This document shows, in pieces, positions 39,698-47,924 of a stretch of 64,000 bases of DNA. The stretch comes from Hanstruepera ponticola (GTDB lineage: Bacteria > Bacteroidota > Bacteroidia > Flavobacteriales > Flavobacteriaceae): NCBI RefSeq assembly GCF_012931685.1, contig NZ_JABANC010000001.1:992001-1056000 (forward strand), written 5' to 3'. The position numbers and the translations under genes are program-made. The notes under the pieces were generated by a model. The model saw only the letters and a list, made by a program, of their open reading frames with translations, was not told the origin of the DNA and made no database searches. Position 1 is the stretch's first letter. Every line of letters starts with the position of its first letter.

Positions 39698-41911
39698 ATG
39701 AAAAATTTATTCACAACCATTGGTTTTTTTGTTTTTACCATGAGTCTTTTTGCTCAAGAAAAACCTAATGAACAACAAAATGATTCCACGAATCTTGAAG
39801 TTTTAAATGAAGTTATGGTGAGTGCTGTACGTGTTAAAGCGACTTCACCAATAACGCATTCAAATATATCCAAAGAAGAGATTCAAGAACGTAATTTAGG
39901 ACAAGACATTCCAATTTTGTTAAATTACTTGCCTTCAGTAGTTACCACATCAGATGCTGGAGCAGGCGTTGGTTATACAGGTATACGTGTTCGTGGTATA
40001 AATGCACAATCAACCAATGTAACTATTAATGGTATTCCATATAACGATGCAGAATCGTTAGGAACATTTTGGGTGAATTTAGGCGATTTTGCCTCTTCTG
40101 TTGAAAGTTTACAATTACAACGTGGTGTTGGAACATCAACAAATGGATCTGGAGCTTTTGGAGCGAGCATTAATGTATTGACCGATGCCATTTCTGAAAA
40201 TGCTTTTGCAGAATTCGCTAATTCTTTTGGAAGTTTCAATACGCATAAGCATACTTTAAAGTTTAGTACAGGTTTACTAAACGATCATTTTGAAGTTGCG
40301 GGTCGTTTATCAACTATTCAGTCTGACGGTTACATTGATCGCGCGACTTCTGATTTAAAATCCTATTTCCTACAAGGTTCTTATGTAGATGATAATCGCT
40401 TAATAAAGCTGATAACATTTGCTGGTAAAGAACGAACCTATCAATCGTGGAACGGACTTGAAGATATAGAAAAGCTTGAAAATGATAGAACCTATAATAC
40501 GGCTGGCGAATATACCGACGAAAACGGGAATATTCAGTTTTATGAAAACGAAGTTGACAATTACCAACAGGACCATTATCAAATACACTGGAACGAACGC
40601 TACAACAACTATTGGTCTACCAATTTAGCCTTAAACTACACGTATGGTCGTGGCTATTTTGAACAATATAAAGAAGATGAACCTTTCGCCGATTACGGAT
40701 TAAATGATGTTATAATTGGTAGTGAAACAGTAACTGAAACTGATTTAGTAAGAAGACGCTGGTTAGATAATGATTTCTACGTTGTAAATGCCAATGCAAA
40801 TTATAAAAAAGGCGGTTTAGATGCTATTTTTGGAGGCTCTTATAGTTATTATGATGGTGACCATTTTGGAGAAATTATTTGGGCGCAACTTGCAAGTAAT
40901 AGTATGAATACTGACAGATATTACGAAGGAAATGGAACAAAAACAGACTTAAGTTTCTTTGGTAAAGCAAATTACAGATTAAATGACAAGATTAGCTTGT
41001 TTGCAGATTTACAGTTGCGTTTAGTGGATTATAAAACAACTGGGTTAACATCAGATAGAATACCCTTATTGGTAGATGAAAACTATAGCTTCTTCAATCC
41101 AAAAGCAGGTATCACCTATACCATAAATGGTGCTAATAGCTTGTATTTTTCGTATGCAAGAGCCAACAGAGAACCAAATAGAGATGATTTTGAAAATAAC
41201 GATACCGTCAAACCTGAACAGCTAAATGATTTTGAATTAGGTTGGCGTTACAATACAGATACATTTAGAATATATGCCAATGCCTATTATATGCTATATA
41301 ATGAACAACTGGTCTTAACTGGACAGCTTGATAATGTAGGAAATCCAGTTCGTACCAACAGTGGTGAAAGCTATCGTTTAGGTTTAGAAATAGAAGCAGC
41401 TATTCAATTAGGAAAAAAGTTTGCTATTCAGCCAAACCTAACCTTAAGCTCCAATAAAAACAAAGAGACTATTACATCTTTCAACGGTGAATTGGTGAAT
41501 TTAGGAAAAACAGATATTTCATATGCTCCAAATATAATTGTTGGTAATGCATTCGTTTTTCAGCCTATCTCAAATTTGCAAATGTCGATATTAAGTAAAT
41601 ATGTTGGAGACCAATTTATGAGCAATACCGAAGCCGAAGCCTCAAAATTAGATAGCTACTTTGTAAACGATTTTAATATTAATTATGAGTTATCGTTTAA
41701 AAGAGATGAGGAGTCTCAACCGTTTTTAAAATCAATTGTTTTTACTGGATTGGTAAATAACCTCTTTAATGTGAAGTACGAATCTAACGGTTATTATTAT
41801 ACCTATGATGATACGTGGTCAAACCCACCACAAGTCACAACCATTGAAGGAACTGGTTTTTACCCACAAGCAACCATAAATTTTTTATTAGGAGCTACTT
41901 TGAAGTTTTGA
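39698..41911 (+). CDS. TonB-dependent receptor, probably for thiamine
   Basis: A 737-aa outer-membrane receptor. The signal peptide ends at SLFAQ. The plug domain (about 35-165) contains EVMVSAVRVKATSPITHSNI and GIRVRGINAQSTNVTINGIP, and a 22-strand barrel follows, ending in a C-terminal aromatic residue (LLGATLKF). The DUF4480-type carboxypeptidase-like N-terminal domain of SusC proteins is absent, so it is a vitamin or siderophore-class receptor. The TPP riboswitch directly upstream, and the vitamin-uptake cluster behind it, point to thiamine or its phosphates as the substrate. Confidence 0.92.
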   Translation: MKNLFTTIGFFVFTMSLFAQEKPNEQQNDSTNLEVLNEVMVSAVRVKATSPITHSNISKEEIQERNLGQDIPILLNYLPSVVTTSDAGAGVGYTGIRVRGINAQSTNVTINGIPYNDAESLGTFWVNLGDFASSVESLQLQRGVGTSTNGSGAFGASINVLTDAISENAFAEFANSFGSFNTHKHTLKFSTGLLNDHFEVAGRLSTIQSDGYIDRATSDLKSYFLQGSYVDDNRLIKLITFAGKERTYQSWNGLEDIEKLENDRTYNTAGEYTDENGNIQFYENEVDNYQQDHYQIHWNERYNNYWSTNLALNYTYGRGYFEQYKEDEPFADYGLNDVIIGSETVTETDLVRRRWLDNDFYVVNANANYKKGGLDAIFGGSYSYYDGDHFGEIIWAQLASNSMNTDRYYEGNGTKTDLSFFGKANYRLNDKISLFADLQLRLVDYKTTGLTSDRIPLLVDENYSFFNPKAGITYTINGANSLYFSYARANREPNRDDFENNDTVKPEQLNDFELGWRYNTDTFRIYANAYYMLYNEQLVLTGQLDNVGNPVRTNSGESYRLGLEIEAAIQLGKKFAIQPNLTLSSNKNKETITSFNGELVNLGKTDISYAPNIIVGNAFVFQPISNLQMSILSKYVGDQFMSNTEAEASKLDSYFVNDFNINYELSFKRDEESQPFLKSIVFTGLVNNLFNVKYESNGYYYTYDDTWSNPPQVTTIEGTGFYPQATINFLLGATLKF

Positions 41912-41914
41912 CAT

Positions 41915-41942
41915 AATAGTGCGACCATCAGGTCGCACTATT
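41915..41942. terminator. Bidirectional terminator after the TonB-dependent receptor
   Basis: AATAGTGCGACC and GGTCGCACTATT pair across a 4-base loop, between convergent genes. It overlaps the last base of the facing gene. Confidence 0.85.
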
Positions 41943-42394
41943 TAATTATTCCAAACTCTTATAATATCACCAGTTTTTTCAACAAAATAGCGTTTTAAGC
42001 CGTAAGAGCCAGTTGTGCCTTCTTGAGGTTGTCCTGTTAGAATATCATAGGTTTTTGAATCGTCGCAATCACAAGTAGCCAATACGCCTTCAACCGTCAA
42101 AGTAGAACAGGTGCGCAAGGCGTGATTAGGATCGCTCAATTCAAAAGCATTATAGTTATTACCTCCTGCATAATAAACAACTACTCCATTAATACCGTAA
42201 TTGGAGTTTAATATCACGTAATTATTTGGGAATAGCAAATCAGTATATGGTATCAAAGTAGTGTTTATTAGATCACCTGTATTAAACGAATAATTCGGTA
42301 GGTACTGGTTATTGTTGTTATTATTGTCATCATCATTATTCTTACATGACCATATTAAACAACAACATATTAAAAGGATTAGGACGTTTTTCAT
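41942..42394 (-). CDS. Lipoprotein with a degenerate Rieske-like domain
   Basis: A 150-aa lipoprotein (start MKNVLILLICCC, lipobox WSC, then an Asp/Asn run as linker). The C-terminal half follows the layout of a Rieske 2Fe-2S domain: Leu-Arg-Thr-Cys, then a CDCDDSKTYDILTGQPQEG segment where Rieske proteins have C-x-C-H-G-S-x-F-D-x-x-TG-x-P, then YFVEKTGDIIRVW. The two His ligands are missing (C-S-T for C-x-H, CDCD for C-x-C-H), so a standard cluster cannot form. Function unknown. I chose 42394 over the longer start at 42415 because it gives a clean lipoprotein signal. Confidence 0.8.
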   Translation of the reverse strand: MKNVLILLICCCLIWSCKNNDDDNNNNNNQYLPNYSFNTGDLINTTLIPYTDLLFPNNYVILNSNYGINGVVVYYAGGNNYNAFELSDPNHALRTCSTLTVEGVLATCDCDDSKTYDILTGQPQEGTTGSYGLKRYFVEKTGDIIRVWNN

Positions 42395-42403
42395 AACACG
42401 CAA

Positions 42404-42428
42404 TTTTTGTTGCAATTTACAACAAAAA
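42404..42428. promoter_or_regulatory. 9-bp inverted repeat between the Rieske-like gene and greA
   Basis: TTTTTGTTG and CAACAAAAA are exact complements across 7 bases. It lies between divergent starts, in operator position for either gene. Confidence 0.35.
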
Positions 42429-42449
42429 GTAAAGAGAGTTGAATTTTTT

Positions 42450-42457
42450 GTATATTT
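42450..42457 (+). promoter_or_regulatory. Putative -7 promoter box of greA
   Basis: TATATTTG matches the Bacteroidota -7 consensus perfectly. The -33 element is weak. The leader to the greA ATG would be about 75 bases. Confidence 0.6.
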
Positions 42458-42463
42458 GCATAG

Positions 42464-42517
42464 TAATCTCGTGAAAGCGGGATTTTTTCGTTAGTCCCGA
42501 ACATGATTCGGGTCTTT
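42464..42517 (+). promoter_or_regulatory. Two terminator-like hairpins in the greA leader
   Basis: The first hairpin pairs AATCTC with GGGATT (one G-U pair) and runs into six T residues. The second pairs CCCGAA with TTCGGG across a 5-base loop and is followed by TCTTTTT. Both lie between the promoter box and the greA start at 42540, so they may act as leader attenuators or yield short leader RNAs. Confidence 0.5.
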
Positions 42518-42539
42518 TTAATATATAAACGATGAAGTT

Positions 42540-43013
42540 ATGAGTAAAGTATCCTATTACACAGCAGAAGGGTTAAAAAAATTAAGAGACGAGTTAAGAC
42601 AATTAAAAGATATTGAACGCCCTCGTGCTTCCCAAGCTATTGCAGAGGCAAGAGATAAAGGTGATTTAAGTGAAAATGCTGAATACGATGCTGCTAAAGA
42701 AGCACAAGGTATGTTAGAAATGAAAATTTCTAAATTAGAAGAAACCTTGGCTGGTGCACGTTTAATTGATGAATCACAATTAGATAATTCTAAAGTATTA
42801 GTGCTATCAAAGGTGAAGATTAAAAACCAAACTAATGGTATGGAAATGACCTACACGTTGGTGGCTGATGGTGAAGCTGATTTGGCTTCTGGTAAAATAT
42901 CTGTTAATTCACCTATAGGGAAAGGTTTATTAGGAAAATCAGTTGGTGAAGTTGCGGATATTCAGGTACCTAATGGTGTTATGAAATTTGATATTTTGGA
43001 GATTTCTAGATAA
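42540..43013 (+). CDS. greA: Transcription elongation factor GreA
   Basis: A 157-aa transcript-cleavage factor that rescues backtracked RNA polymerase. The N-terminal coiled coil has YYTAEGLKKLRDELRQLK and the acidic tip ARDKGDLSENAEYDAAKE with the catalytic Asp and Glu. The C-terminal FKBP-like domain ends SPIGKGLLGKSVGEVADIQV. The length is standard. It has a leader with terminator-like hairpins and its own terminator downstream. Confidence 0.97.
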   Translation: MSKVSYYTAEGLKKLRDELRQLKDIERPRASQAIAEARDKGDLSENAEYDAAKEAQGMLEMKISKLEETLAGARLIDESQLDNSKVLVLSKVKIKNQTNGMEMTYTLVADGEADLASGKISVNSPIGKGLLGKSVGEVADIQVPNGVMKFDILEISR

Positions 43014-43033
43014 AATTAAACTAAATAATAATT

Positions 43034-43066
43034 AAAAGATTCCTGTCCTGCAGGAATCTTTTTATA
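43034..43066 (+). terminator. Terminator of greA
   Basis: AAAAGATTCCTG and CAGGAATCTTTT pair across a 5-base loop and are followed by T residues. Confidence 0.88.
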
Positions 43067-43085
43067 TTTACATAAACCTGAAATT

Positions 43086-43475
43086 ATGGCATCAATCTTC
43101 ACAAAAATCATTAATGGTGAAATACCTTGTTATAAAATTGCTGAAACCGACAAGTTTTTTGCTTTTTTGGATATAAATCCTAATGCTAAAGGGCATACTT
43201 TATGTATTCCAAAACAAGAAGTTGATAAATTATTCGATTTAGATGATGACATCTACTTGGAACTCATGGCTTTTTCAAAATCAGTCGCGCATGCTATAAA
43301 AAAAGCGGTTCCGTGTAAACGTATAGGTATGACGGTTATAGGATTGGAAGTACCACATGCTCACGTACATCTAATTCCATTAAACACGATGGAAGATGCA
43401 CGTTTTTTAAGCAAAGAAAAACTCACTGATGAACAGTTCAAAGAAATTGCTTCTGCTATAAAAGCACATTTATAA
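43086..43475 (+). CDS. HIT family nucleotide-binding hydrolase
   Basis: A 129-aa HINT-like protein. The start MASIFTKIINGEIPCYKIAE and the histidine triad in VPHAHVHLIPL (His-x-His-x-His) are characteristic. Such proteins hydrolyse purine phosphoramidates and adenylates. It follows greA in many flavobacteria. Its 3' end overlaps the convergent gene by 6 bases. Confidence 0.93.
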   Translation: MASIFTKIINGEIPCYKIAETDKFFAFLDINPNAKGHTLCIPKQEVDKLFDLDDDIYLELMAFSKSVAHAIKKAVPCKRIGMTVIGLEVPHAHVHLIPLNTMEDARFLSKEKLTDEQFKEIASAIKAHL

Positions 43476-43823
43476 ACTGTCTTTTAGAAAAAACAAAGTC
43501 ACACCTGCTATTAGAAGCGCTACAGTGATTCCAATAAGTAACCAAGCTTTCTTTTTTAATTTGAAAGTATCTTTTTTTGGAACAAACGCACGTTGGTGAT
43601 AGTTTACTACACGTTCAATATCTTCTGTCCAGCTTACAGGATATATTGTTGTATTACAAGTTTTACAGTTTAAAATATGCTTGGTTTCTTGGGTAATGGA
43701 CTTATAAAAATTTGATTCTTTAAACTTTTGTTTAAAAGTTAAATGTAAACCATCATTACTATAACATTCTGGGCAGTTGTTTTTTAGAGCAACTTCTTTT
43801 ATGGTAATAAATTTCTCAGCCAT
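43470..43823 (-). CDS. Zinc-ribbon membrane protein of unknown function
   Basis: A 117-aa protein with two Cys pairs (CPEC near residue 18 and CKTC near residue 53) that form a probable zinc ribbon. One transmembrane helix follows near the C-terminus (KKAWLLIGITVALLIAGVTLFF), giving a tail-anchored layout. It lies 1 base downstream of the histidine kinase stop in the same direction, so the two are cotranscribed. Function is not known. Confidence 0.75.
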   Translation of the reverse strand: MAEKFITIKEVALKNNCPECYSNDGLHLTFKQKFKESNFYKSITQETKHILNCKTCNTTIYPVSWTEDIERVVNYHQRAFVPKKDTFKLKKKAWLLIGITVALLIAGVTLFFLKDSL

Positions 43824-43824
43824 A

Positions 43825-44997
43825 TTATAATGATTTTAATTCAATTTGCATGGTTGTTCCCTTGTTAGGTTCAGAGTGTAGAACCTTTATTTTTCCTCCA
43901 TGGAATTCTTCAATAATCCGTTTTGCTAATGATAATCCCAATCCCCAACCGCGTTTTTTAGTAGTATAACCAGGTTCAAAAATAGTTCTAAATTGTTTCT
44001 TTGAAAGTCCTTTTCCGGTGTCACTAATTTGGATTTTTACATTTTGTTCCAATTGGACAATTTCAATAATCAATTGCCCTTTGCCTTTCATGGCATCAAT
44101 GGCGTTTTTAACCAAATTTTCAATCGTCCAGCTATAAAGTTGTCTGTTTAATTGGACATAAATGGCTTCATCTGGAGCTTTTAATTCAAACTCAATTAAA
44201 TCAGATGAGCGTGCTTTTAAATAATCATAAGAATCAATAGTTTCTTTAACTATATCAGATTTTTCTAATGTGGGTAAAGATCCAATTTTACTGAAACGTT
44301 CAGTTATGGTTTGTAAACGACTAATGTCTTTTTCAATTTCAACAATGTATTCTGGGTTTACATGTTCAGTTTTTAGTATTTCTGTCCACCCAATTAGCGA
44401 TGATAAGGGTGTCCCAATTTGGTGGGCTGTCTCTTTTGCCATACCAGACCACAATTTATTTTGTGTTGCAATTTTTGAGCTACGGTAAAAGAAATAAACT
44501 ACCGCAGAGAATAGGAAAATTATAAGTAGTAATGCGAGAGGATAATATTTTAATTTATTGATTAATGGAGAATTACCATAATACAATTTTCCCAAAGTTA
44601 CTTCTTGGTCTATTTCAGAATCAAAATAAGAAAGCTCAATAGGCTTATTTTCGTTTTCAAACTTTGCAACAAGCTTATTTACGTAATCTGAATTTTCAAG
44701 TTTTGTGCTATCTAAATTTCGCCAAAAACCAACTTCATTTTTTTCGTCAACTACAATCATGGGATTGTCGTTTTTAGTGTCAAAAAAAACTTTTGAAGAA
44801 ACAGGATTGATATTATCGGTTAAAAAATTTTGTTGGATGTCACTTTGCGCAGCTGCCCAGATGTCCATTTTTTTTCGCTGTTCTTCCTTAAAATGTTGAA
44901 AAAACACATAAGTATTCCATAGAATTAGTGAAATAATTCCGAAGGAAGCAATAACAATTATCCAACGAGTAAGGTTGCGATGTTTAGAAAAAATCAT
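43825..44997 (-). CDS. Membrane sensor histidine kinase
   Basis: A 390-aa kinase with two transmembrane helices (about 12-34 and 152-172) around a periplasmic sensor part of about 115 residues. The H-box reads ETAHQIGTPLSSLIGWTEIL, the N-box ENLVKNAIDAM, and the G-boxes ISDTGKGLSKKQF and KRGWGLGLSLAKRI. There is no HAMP domain and no adjacent response regulator. The unusual AHQIGTPLSSL H-box is shared by many Bacteroidota kinases. The signal is unknown. Confidence 0.92.
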   Translation of the reverse strand: MIFSKHRNLTRWIIVIASFGIISLILWNTYVFFQHFKEEQRKKMDIWAAAQSDIQQNFLTDNINPVSSKVFFDTKNDNPMIVVDEKNEVGFWRNLDSTKLENSDYVNKLVAKFENENKPIELSYFDSEIDQEVTLGKLYYGNSPLINKLKYYPLALLLIIFLFSAVVYFFYRSSKIATQNKLWSGMAKETAHQIGTPLSSLIGWTEILKTEHVNPEYIVEIEKDISRLQTITERFSKIGSLPTLEKSDIVKETIDSYDYLKARSSDLIEFELKAPDEAIYVQLNRQLYSWTIENLVKNAIDAMKGKGQLIIEIVQLEQNVKIQISDTGKGLSKKQFRTIFEPGYTTKKRGWGLGLSLAKRIIEEFHGGKIKVLHSEPNKGTTMQIELKSL

Positions 44998-45090
44998 AGC
45001 GTAATTTACAATCTGTAATATAATGTAAATCTGTTAATAATATTGTGCGATAAGTCAATCAAATCATTTTTAGTTCATTATCATATTAAT

Positions 45091-45098
45091 TACATTTG
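45091..45098 (+). promoter_or_regulatory. Putative -7 promoter box of the flavin reductase gene
   Basis: TACATTTG matches TAnnTTTG, and TTTT stands 19 bases upstream in the -33 position. The start codon is 20 bases downstream. Confidence 0.5.
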
Positions 45099-45117
45099 TG
45101 CAAATTAATAAAGATTC

Positions 45118-45987
45118 ATGACATCTTACGATCCTAAAGCATTATCAACAGGTAAACTGCATAGTTATTTATTAAGTGCTGTGGCACCAAGGCCTATTGC
45201 CTTTGCCAGTACTATGGATAAAAACGGTAAGCCTAATTTGTCACCATTTAGCTTTTTTAATGTCTTTAGTGCTAATCCACCTATCTTAATTTTTTCACCT
45301 GCAAGACGCGTGAGAAACAATACAACAAAACATACGTTAGAAAATGTATTGGAAACTAAAGAAGTGGTGATTAATGTTGTTAATTACGACTTGGTACACC
45401 AAACTTCTTTGAGTAGTACTGAATATGCCGAAGGAATCAATGAATTTGAAAAAGCAGGTTTGCATATGTTGGAGTCTGATTTAGTAAAGCCCTTTCGTGT
45501 TGCTGAATCACCCATTCAGTTTGAATGTAAAGTAAATGATGTTATTTCTTTGGGAGAAGAAGGAGGTGCTGGAAATCTGGTCATATGTGAAGTTGTTAAG
45601 TTACACATTGATGATGAGGTTCTGGATGCTAATGGGCATATTGATCAAGTAAAGTTAGATTTAGTAGCTAGGTCTGGAGGTAGTTTTTACAGCCGTGCTA
45701 AAAGTGGTTTTTTTGAAATCCCTAAACCACTATCTACTTTAGGTATAGGTGTTGATGGTCTTCCTGAACATGTAAGAAATAGCATGATTTTAACAGGTAA
45801 TGATTTGGGTATGTTAGGTAATGTTGAAGAATTGCCTAGCGAAGAATCGGTTAAGGAGTTTGTAGCATCAATTAGTGAGCGTTACCCAAATATTTCGGCT
45901 GCATCACATAGAGAAAAACATAAATTGGCACACAACTATTTAAGCTTTGGCGATATAGAAAGTGCCTTAAAAATATTATTATCATAA
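45118..45987 (+). CDS. Flavin reductase-like FMN-binding protein
   Basis: A 289-aa protein of the flavin reductase/split-barrel family. The N-terminal barrel shows SAVAPRPIAFASTMDKNGKPN, LSPFSFFNVFSANPP and an RNNTTKHTLENV segment used for FMN binding. The C-terminal 80 residues are a helical extension (EEFVASISERYPN type). It may reduce FMN or use bound FMN on an unknown substrate. It precedes the DUF3127 gene by 22 bases, and this pairing may be functional. Confidence 0.88.
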   Translation: MTSYDPKALSTGKLHSYLLSAVAPRPIAFASTMDKNGKPNLSPFSFFNVFSANPPILIFSPARRVRNNTTKHTLENVLETKEVVINVVNYDLVHQTSLSSTEYAEGINEFEKAGLHMLESDLVKPFRVAESPIQFECKVNDVISLGEEGGAGNLVICEVVKLHIDDEVLDANGHIDQVKLDLVARSGGSFYSRAKSGFFEIPKPLSTLGIGVDGLPEHVRNSMILTGNDLGMLGNVEELPSEESVKEFVASISERYPNISAASHREKHKLAHNYLSFGDIESALKILLS

Positions 45988-46009
45988 CACAGAAAATTAG
46001 AACTTAAAA

Positions 46010-46387
46010 ATGGAAGTACAAGGTAGAATTAAGGTTATTGGAGAAACGCAAACCTTCGGATCAAACGGATTTAGAAAAAGAGAGGTGGTGGTTACAACTG
46101 AAGAACAATACCCACAGCATATTATGGTAGAATTTGTTCAGGATAAAACCGATTTATTGAACAATTACCAAGTGGGGCAACAGGTTAAAATAAACATTAA
46201 TTTACGTGGTAGAGAATGGGTGAACCCACAAGGAGAGACCAAATATTTTAACTCCATTCAAGGATGGCGTATTGAAGCTTTACAAGCAGATAGTTCAAAC
46301 CCAGAAATGCCACCTGTGCCACCAGCAGAGGCTTTTGAGCCTGCTAGCAACATAAATGAAGACGATCACGACGATTTACCTTTTTAA
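46010..46387 (+). CDS. DUF3127 OB-fold-like protein with SSB-type acidic tail
   Basis: A 125-aa protein. Residues 1-90 (MEVQGRIKVIGETQTFGSNG to FNSIQGWRIEAL) have the strand pattern of an OB fold, with VNPQGETKYFNSI. A Pro-rich linker leads to EDDHDDLPF at the extreme C-terminus, the same end as SSB (DDLPF). DUF3127 is widespread in Bacteroidota and has no known function. The tail suggests it contacts the same replication and repair partners as SSB. Confidence 0.85.
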   Translation: MEVQGRIKVIGETQTFGSNGFRKREVVVTTEEQYPQHIMVEFVQDKTDLLNNYQVGQQVKININLRGREWVNPQGETKYFNSIQGWRIEALQADSSNPEMPPVPPAEAFEPASNINEDDHDDLPF

Positions 46388-46469
46388 ATCGTGTTCCTTT
46401 ATTTCGAGTGTGCCATCTGTTGTTGGTAAACATTGAGAAGTATTGTAATGAGTGTTTAATTTAAACTTA

Positions 46470-46497
46470 AAACCCAGCTCAAAAGGTTGGGTTTTTC
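46470..46497 (+). terminator. Terminator after the DUF3127 gene
   Basis: AAACCCA pairs with TGGGTTT across about 12 bases, and TTTTT follows. Confidence 0.7.
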
Positions 46498-46503
46498 TAT
46501 GAA

Positions 46504-46529
46504 AAAAGCCTTGTGAAAACAAGGCTTTA
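46504..46529. terminator. Second hairpin after the DUF3127 gene
   Basis: AAAGCCTTG pairs with CAAGGCTTT across a 6-base loop, a few bases after the previous hairpin. It looks like a second, weaker terminator. Confidence 0.6.
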
Positions 46530-46702
46530 GTTTTGTGGTTTTAGATTTGACCTTTATAAACAAACTCAAAAAAAGCAATGATGAACAAAATTTATTGCAC
46601 AAAGGTCTCCGTAAAGATGCTAAAAAAAGTTGTATTTTCAAAGTCAAATATTGGTTTGACTGTCATGTTTTGGCAGCTAAACAACATGTTTTCAATAGGT
46701 TT

Positions 46703-47326
46703 ATGTATTATATAGGGCGTGATATAAAATTTTCTAATCCACGAGAGGCAAGTAAAGATGGCCTGATTGGTGTTGGAGGTGATTTATCGGTTGAGCGTTT
46801 GCTTTTAGCTTATAGGAAAGGCATTTTTCCCTGGTTTGAAAAAGAGCAGCCTATTTTATGGTGGTCTCCAGATCCTAGGTTTGTATTGTTTCCAGAAAAA
46901 CTAAAAGTGTCTAAGAGTATGAAGCAAGTTCTACGTAATTTAGATTTTGAAGTAACCGTAAATAAAGATTTTAATAAAGTAATTAAGGAATGCTCACAAG
47001 CCAATAGAAATGGCCAATCAGGGACTTGGATAACTCATGACATGATTGAGGCTTATATACAGTTTCACAAATTAGGTTATGCCAAATCTGTTGAGGTTTG
47101 GTCAAATAATGAGTTGGTTGGAGGACTTTATGGCGTTGACTTGGGTAATGGTATTTTTTGTGGTGAAAGCATGTTTACAAAGGTGAGTAATGCTAGTAAA
47201 GTAGGCTTTATAACCTTTATTAAAAACTCTGATTACAAGCTGATAGATTGCCAAGTTTATACCAATCATTTGGCGAGTTTAGGTGCTGAAGATATTTCTA
47301 GAAATGAGTTTTTAAAACAGTTATAG
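46703..47326 (+). CDS. aat: Leucyl/phenylalanyl-tRNA--protein transferase
   Basis: This enzyme adds Leu or Phe to N-terminal Arg or Lys of proteins, marking them for ClpAP. Motifs: FSNPREASKDGLIGVGGDLS, LLAYRKGIFPWFEKEQPILW, WSPDPRFVLFP and GGLYGVDLGNGIFCGESMF. I start at ATG 46703 (MYYIGRDIKFSNP, 207 aa) because homologues begin there. The frame is open to 46535, but the extra residues do not resemble the family. Confidence 0.93.
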   Translation: MYYIGRDIKFSNPREASKDGLIGVGGDLSVERLLLAYRKGIFPWFEKEQPILWWSPDPRFVLFPEKLKVSKSMKQVLRNLDFEVTVNKDFNKVIKECSQANRNGQSGTWITHDMIEAYIQFHKLGYAKSVEVWSNNELVGGLYGVDLGNGIFCGESMFTKVSNASKVGFITFIKNSDYKLIDCQVYTNHLASLGAEDISRNEFLKQL

Positions 47327-47890
47327 TCACACTTCATTATATCTAAAACAATTTATCTCGTGGTCATTAACCATGCCAGTTGCTTGCATATGGGCATAGA
47401 TAACGGTACTACCCACAAACTTAAAACCACGTTTTTTTAAATCTTTACTTAAAGCATCCGAAATTGCAGTTGTGGCAGGAGCATCTTTATAATTTTTGAT
47501 TTTATTCTTAATGGGTTTATGGTCAACAAAAGCCCAAATGTATTTGGAGAAAGAGCCAAATTCATCCTGAATTTTCATAAAGGCTTGGGCGTTGGTAACA
47601 GTTGCATGTATTTTGAGTTTATTTCTGATAATACCAGCATCTTGTAACAAGCTATCAATTTTAGGCTGCTTGTAATGGGCAATTTTTTTATAGTTGAAAT
47701 TATCAAATGCGTTTCTAAAGTTTTCACGTTTTCTTAAAACTGTAATCCAACTTAATCCAGCCTGAAAAGTTTCTAAAATTAAAAATTCAAAGATAGTTGC
47801 GTCATCATAAATGGGAACACCCCATTCTTGATCATGATAGGCTTCATAAAGCGCATCACCAACACACCAACCACATCTATGTTTTGTCAT
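47327..47890 (-). CDS. tag: DNA-3-methyladenine glycosylase I
   Basis: A 187-aa glycosylase that excises 3-methyladenine. The start MTKHRCGWCVGDALYEAYHD carries the zinc-binding Cys, followed by EWGVPIYDDATIFEFLILE and FQAGLSWITVLRKRENFR with the catalytic region. The C-terminal zinc ligands lie in VNDHEINCFRY. It is convergent with aat, whose stop codon touches its own. Confidence 0.95.
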   Translation of the reverse strand: MTKHRCGWCVGDALYEAYHDQEWGVPIYDDATIFEFLILETFQAGLSWITVLRKRENFRNAFDNFNYKKIAHYKQPKIDSLLQDAGIIRNKLKIHATVTNAQAFMKIQDEFGSFSKYIWAFVDHKPIKNKIKNYKDAPATTAISDALSKDLKKRGFKFVGSTVIYAHMQATGMVNDHEINCFRYNEV

Positions 47891-47924
47891 ATTTTGTAAG
47901 ATTTTGATATAAAGTTAGACATAC

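Larger units (their letters stand above)
46388..46702. other. Intergenic region with two consecutive hairpins
   Basis: No convincing gene lies here. It holds two terminator-like hairpins (listed separately). The reading frame of aat stays open back to 46535, which would add 56 residues unlike any Aat N-terminus, so I treat that part as non-coding leader. Confidence 0.5.

Noticed and set aside
46535-46702. Longer aat start
   Set aside because: The 56 additional residues are unlike Aat proteins, and the stretch follows two terminator hairpins.
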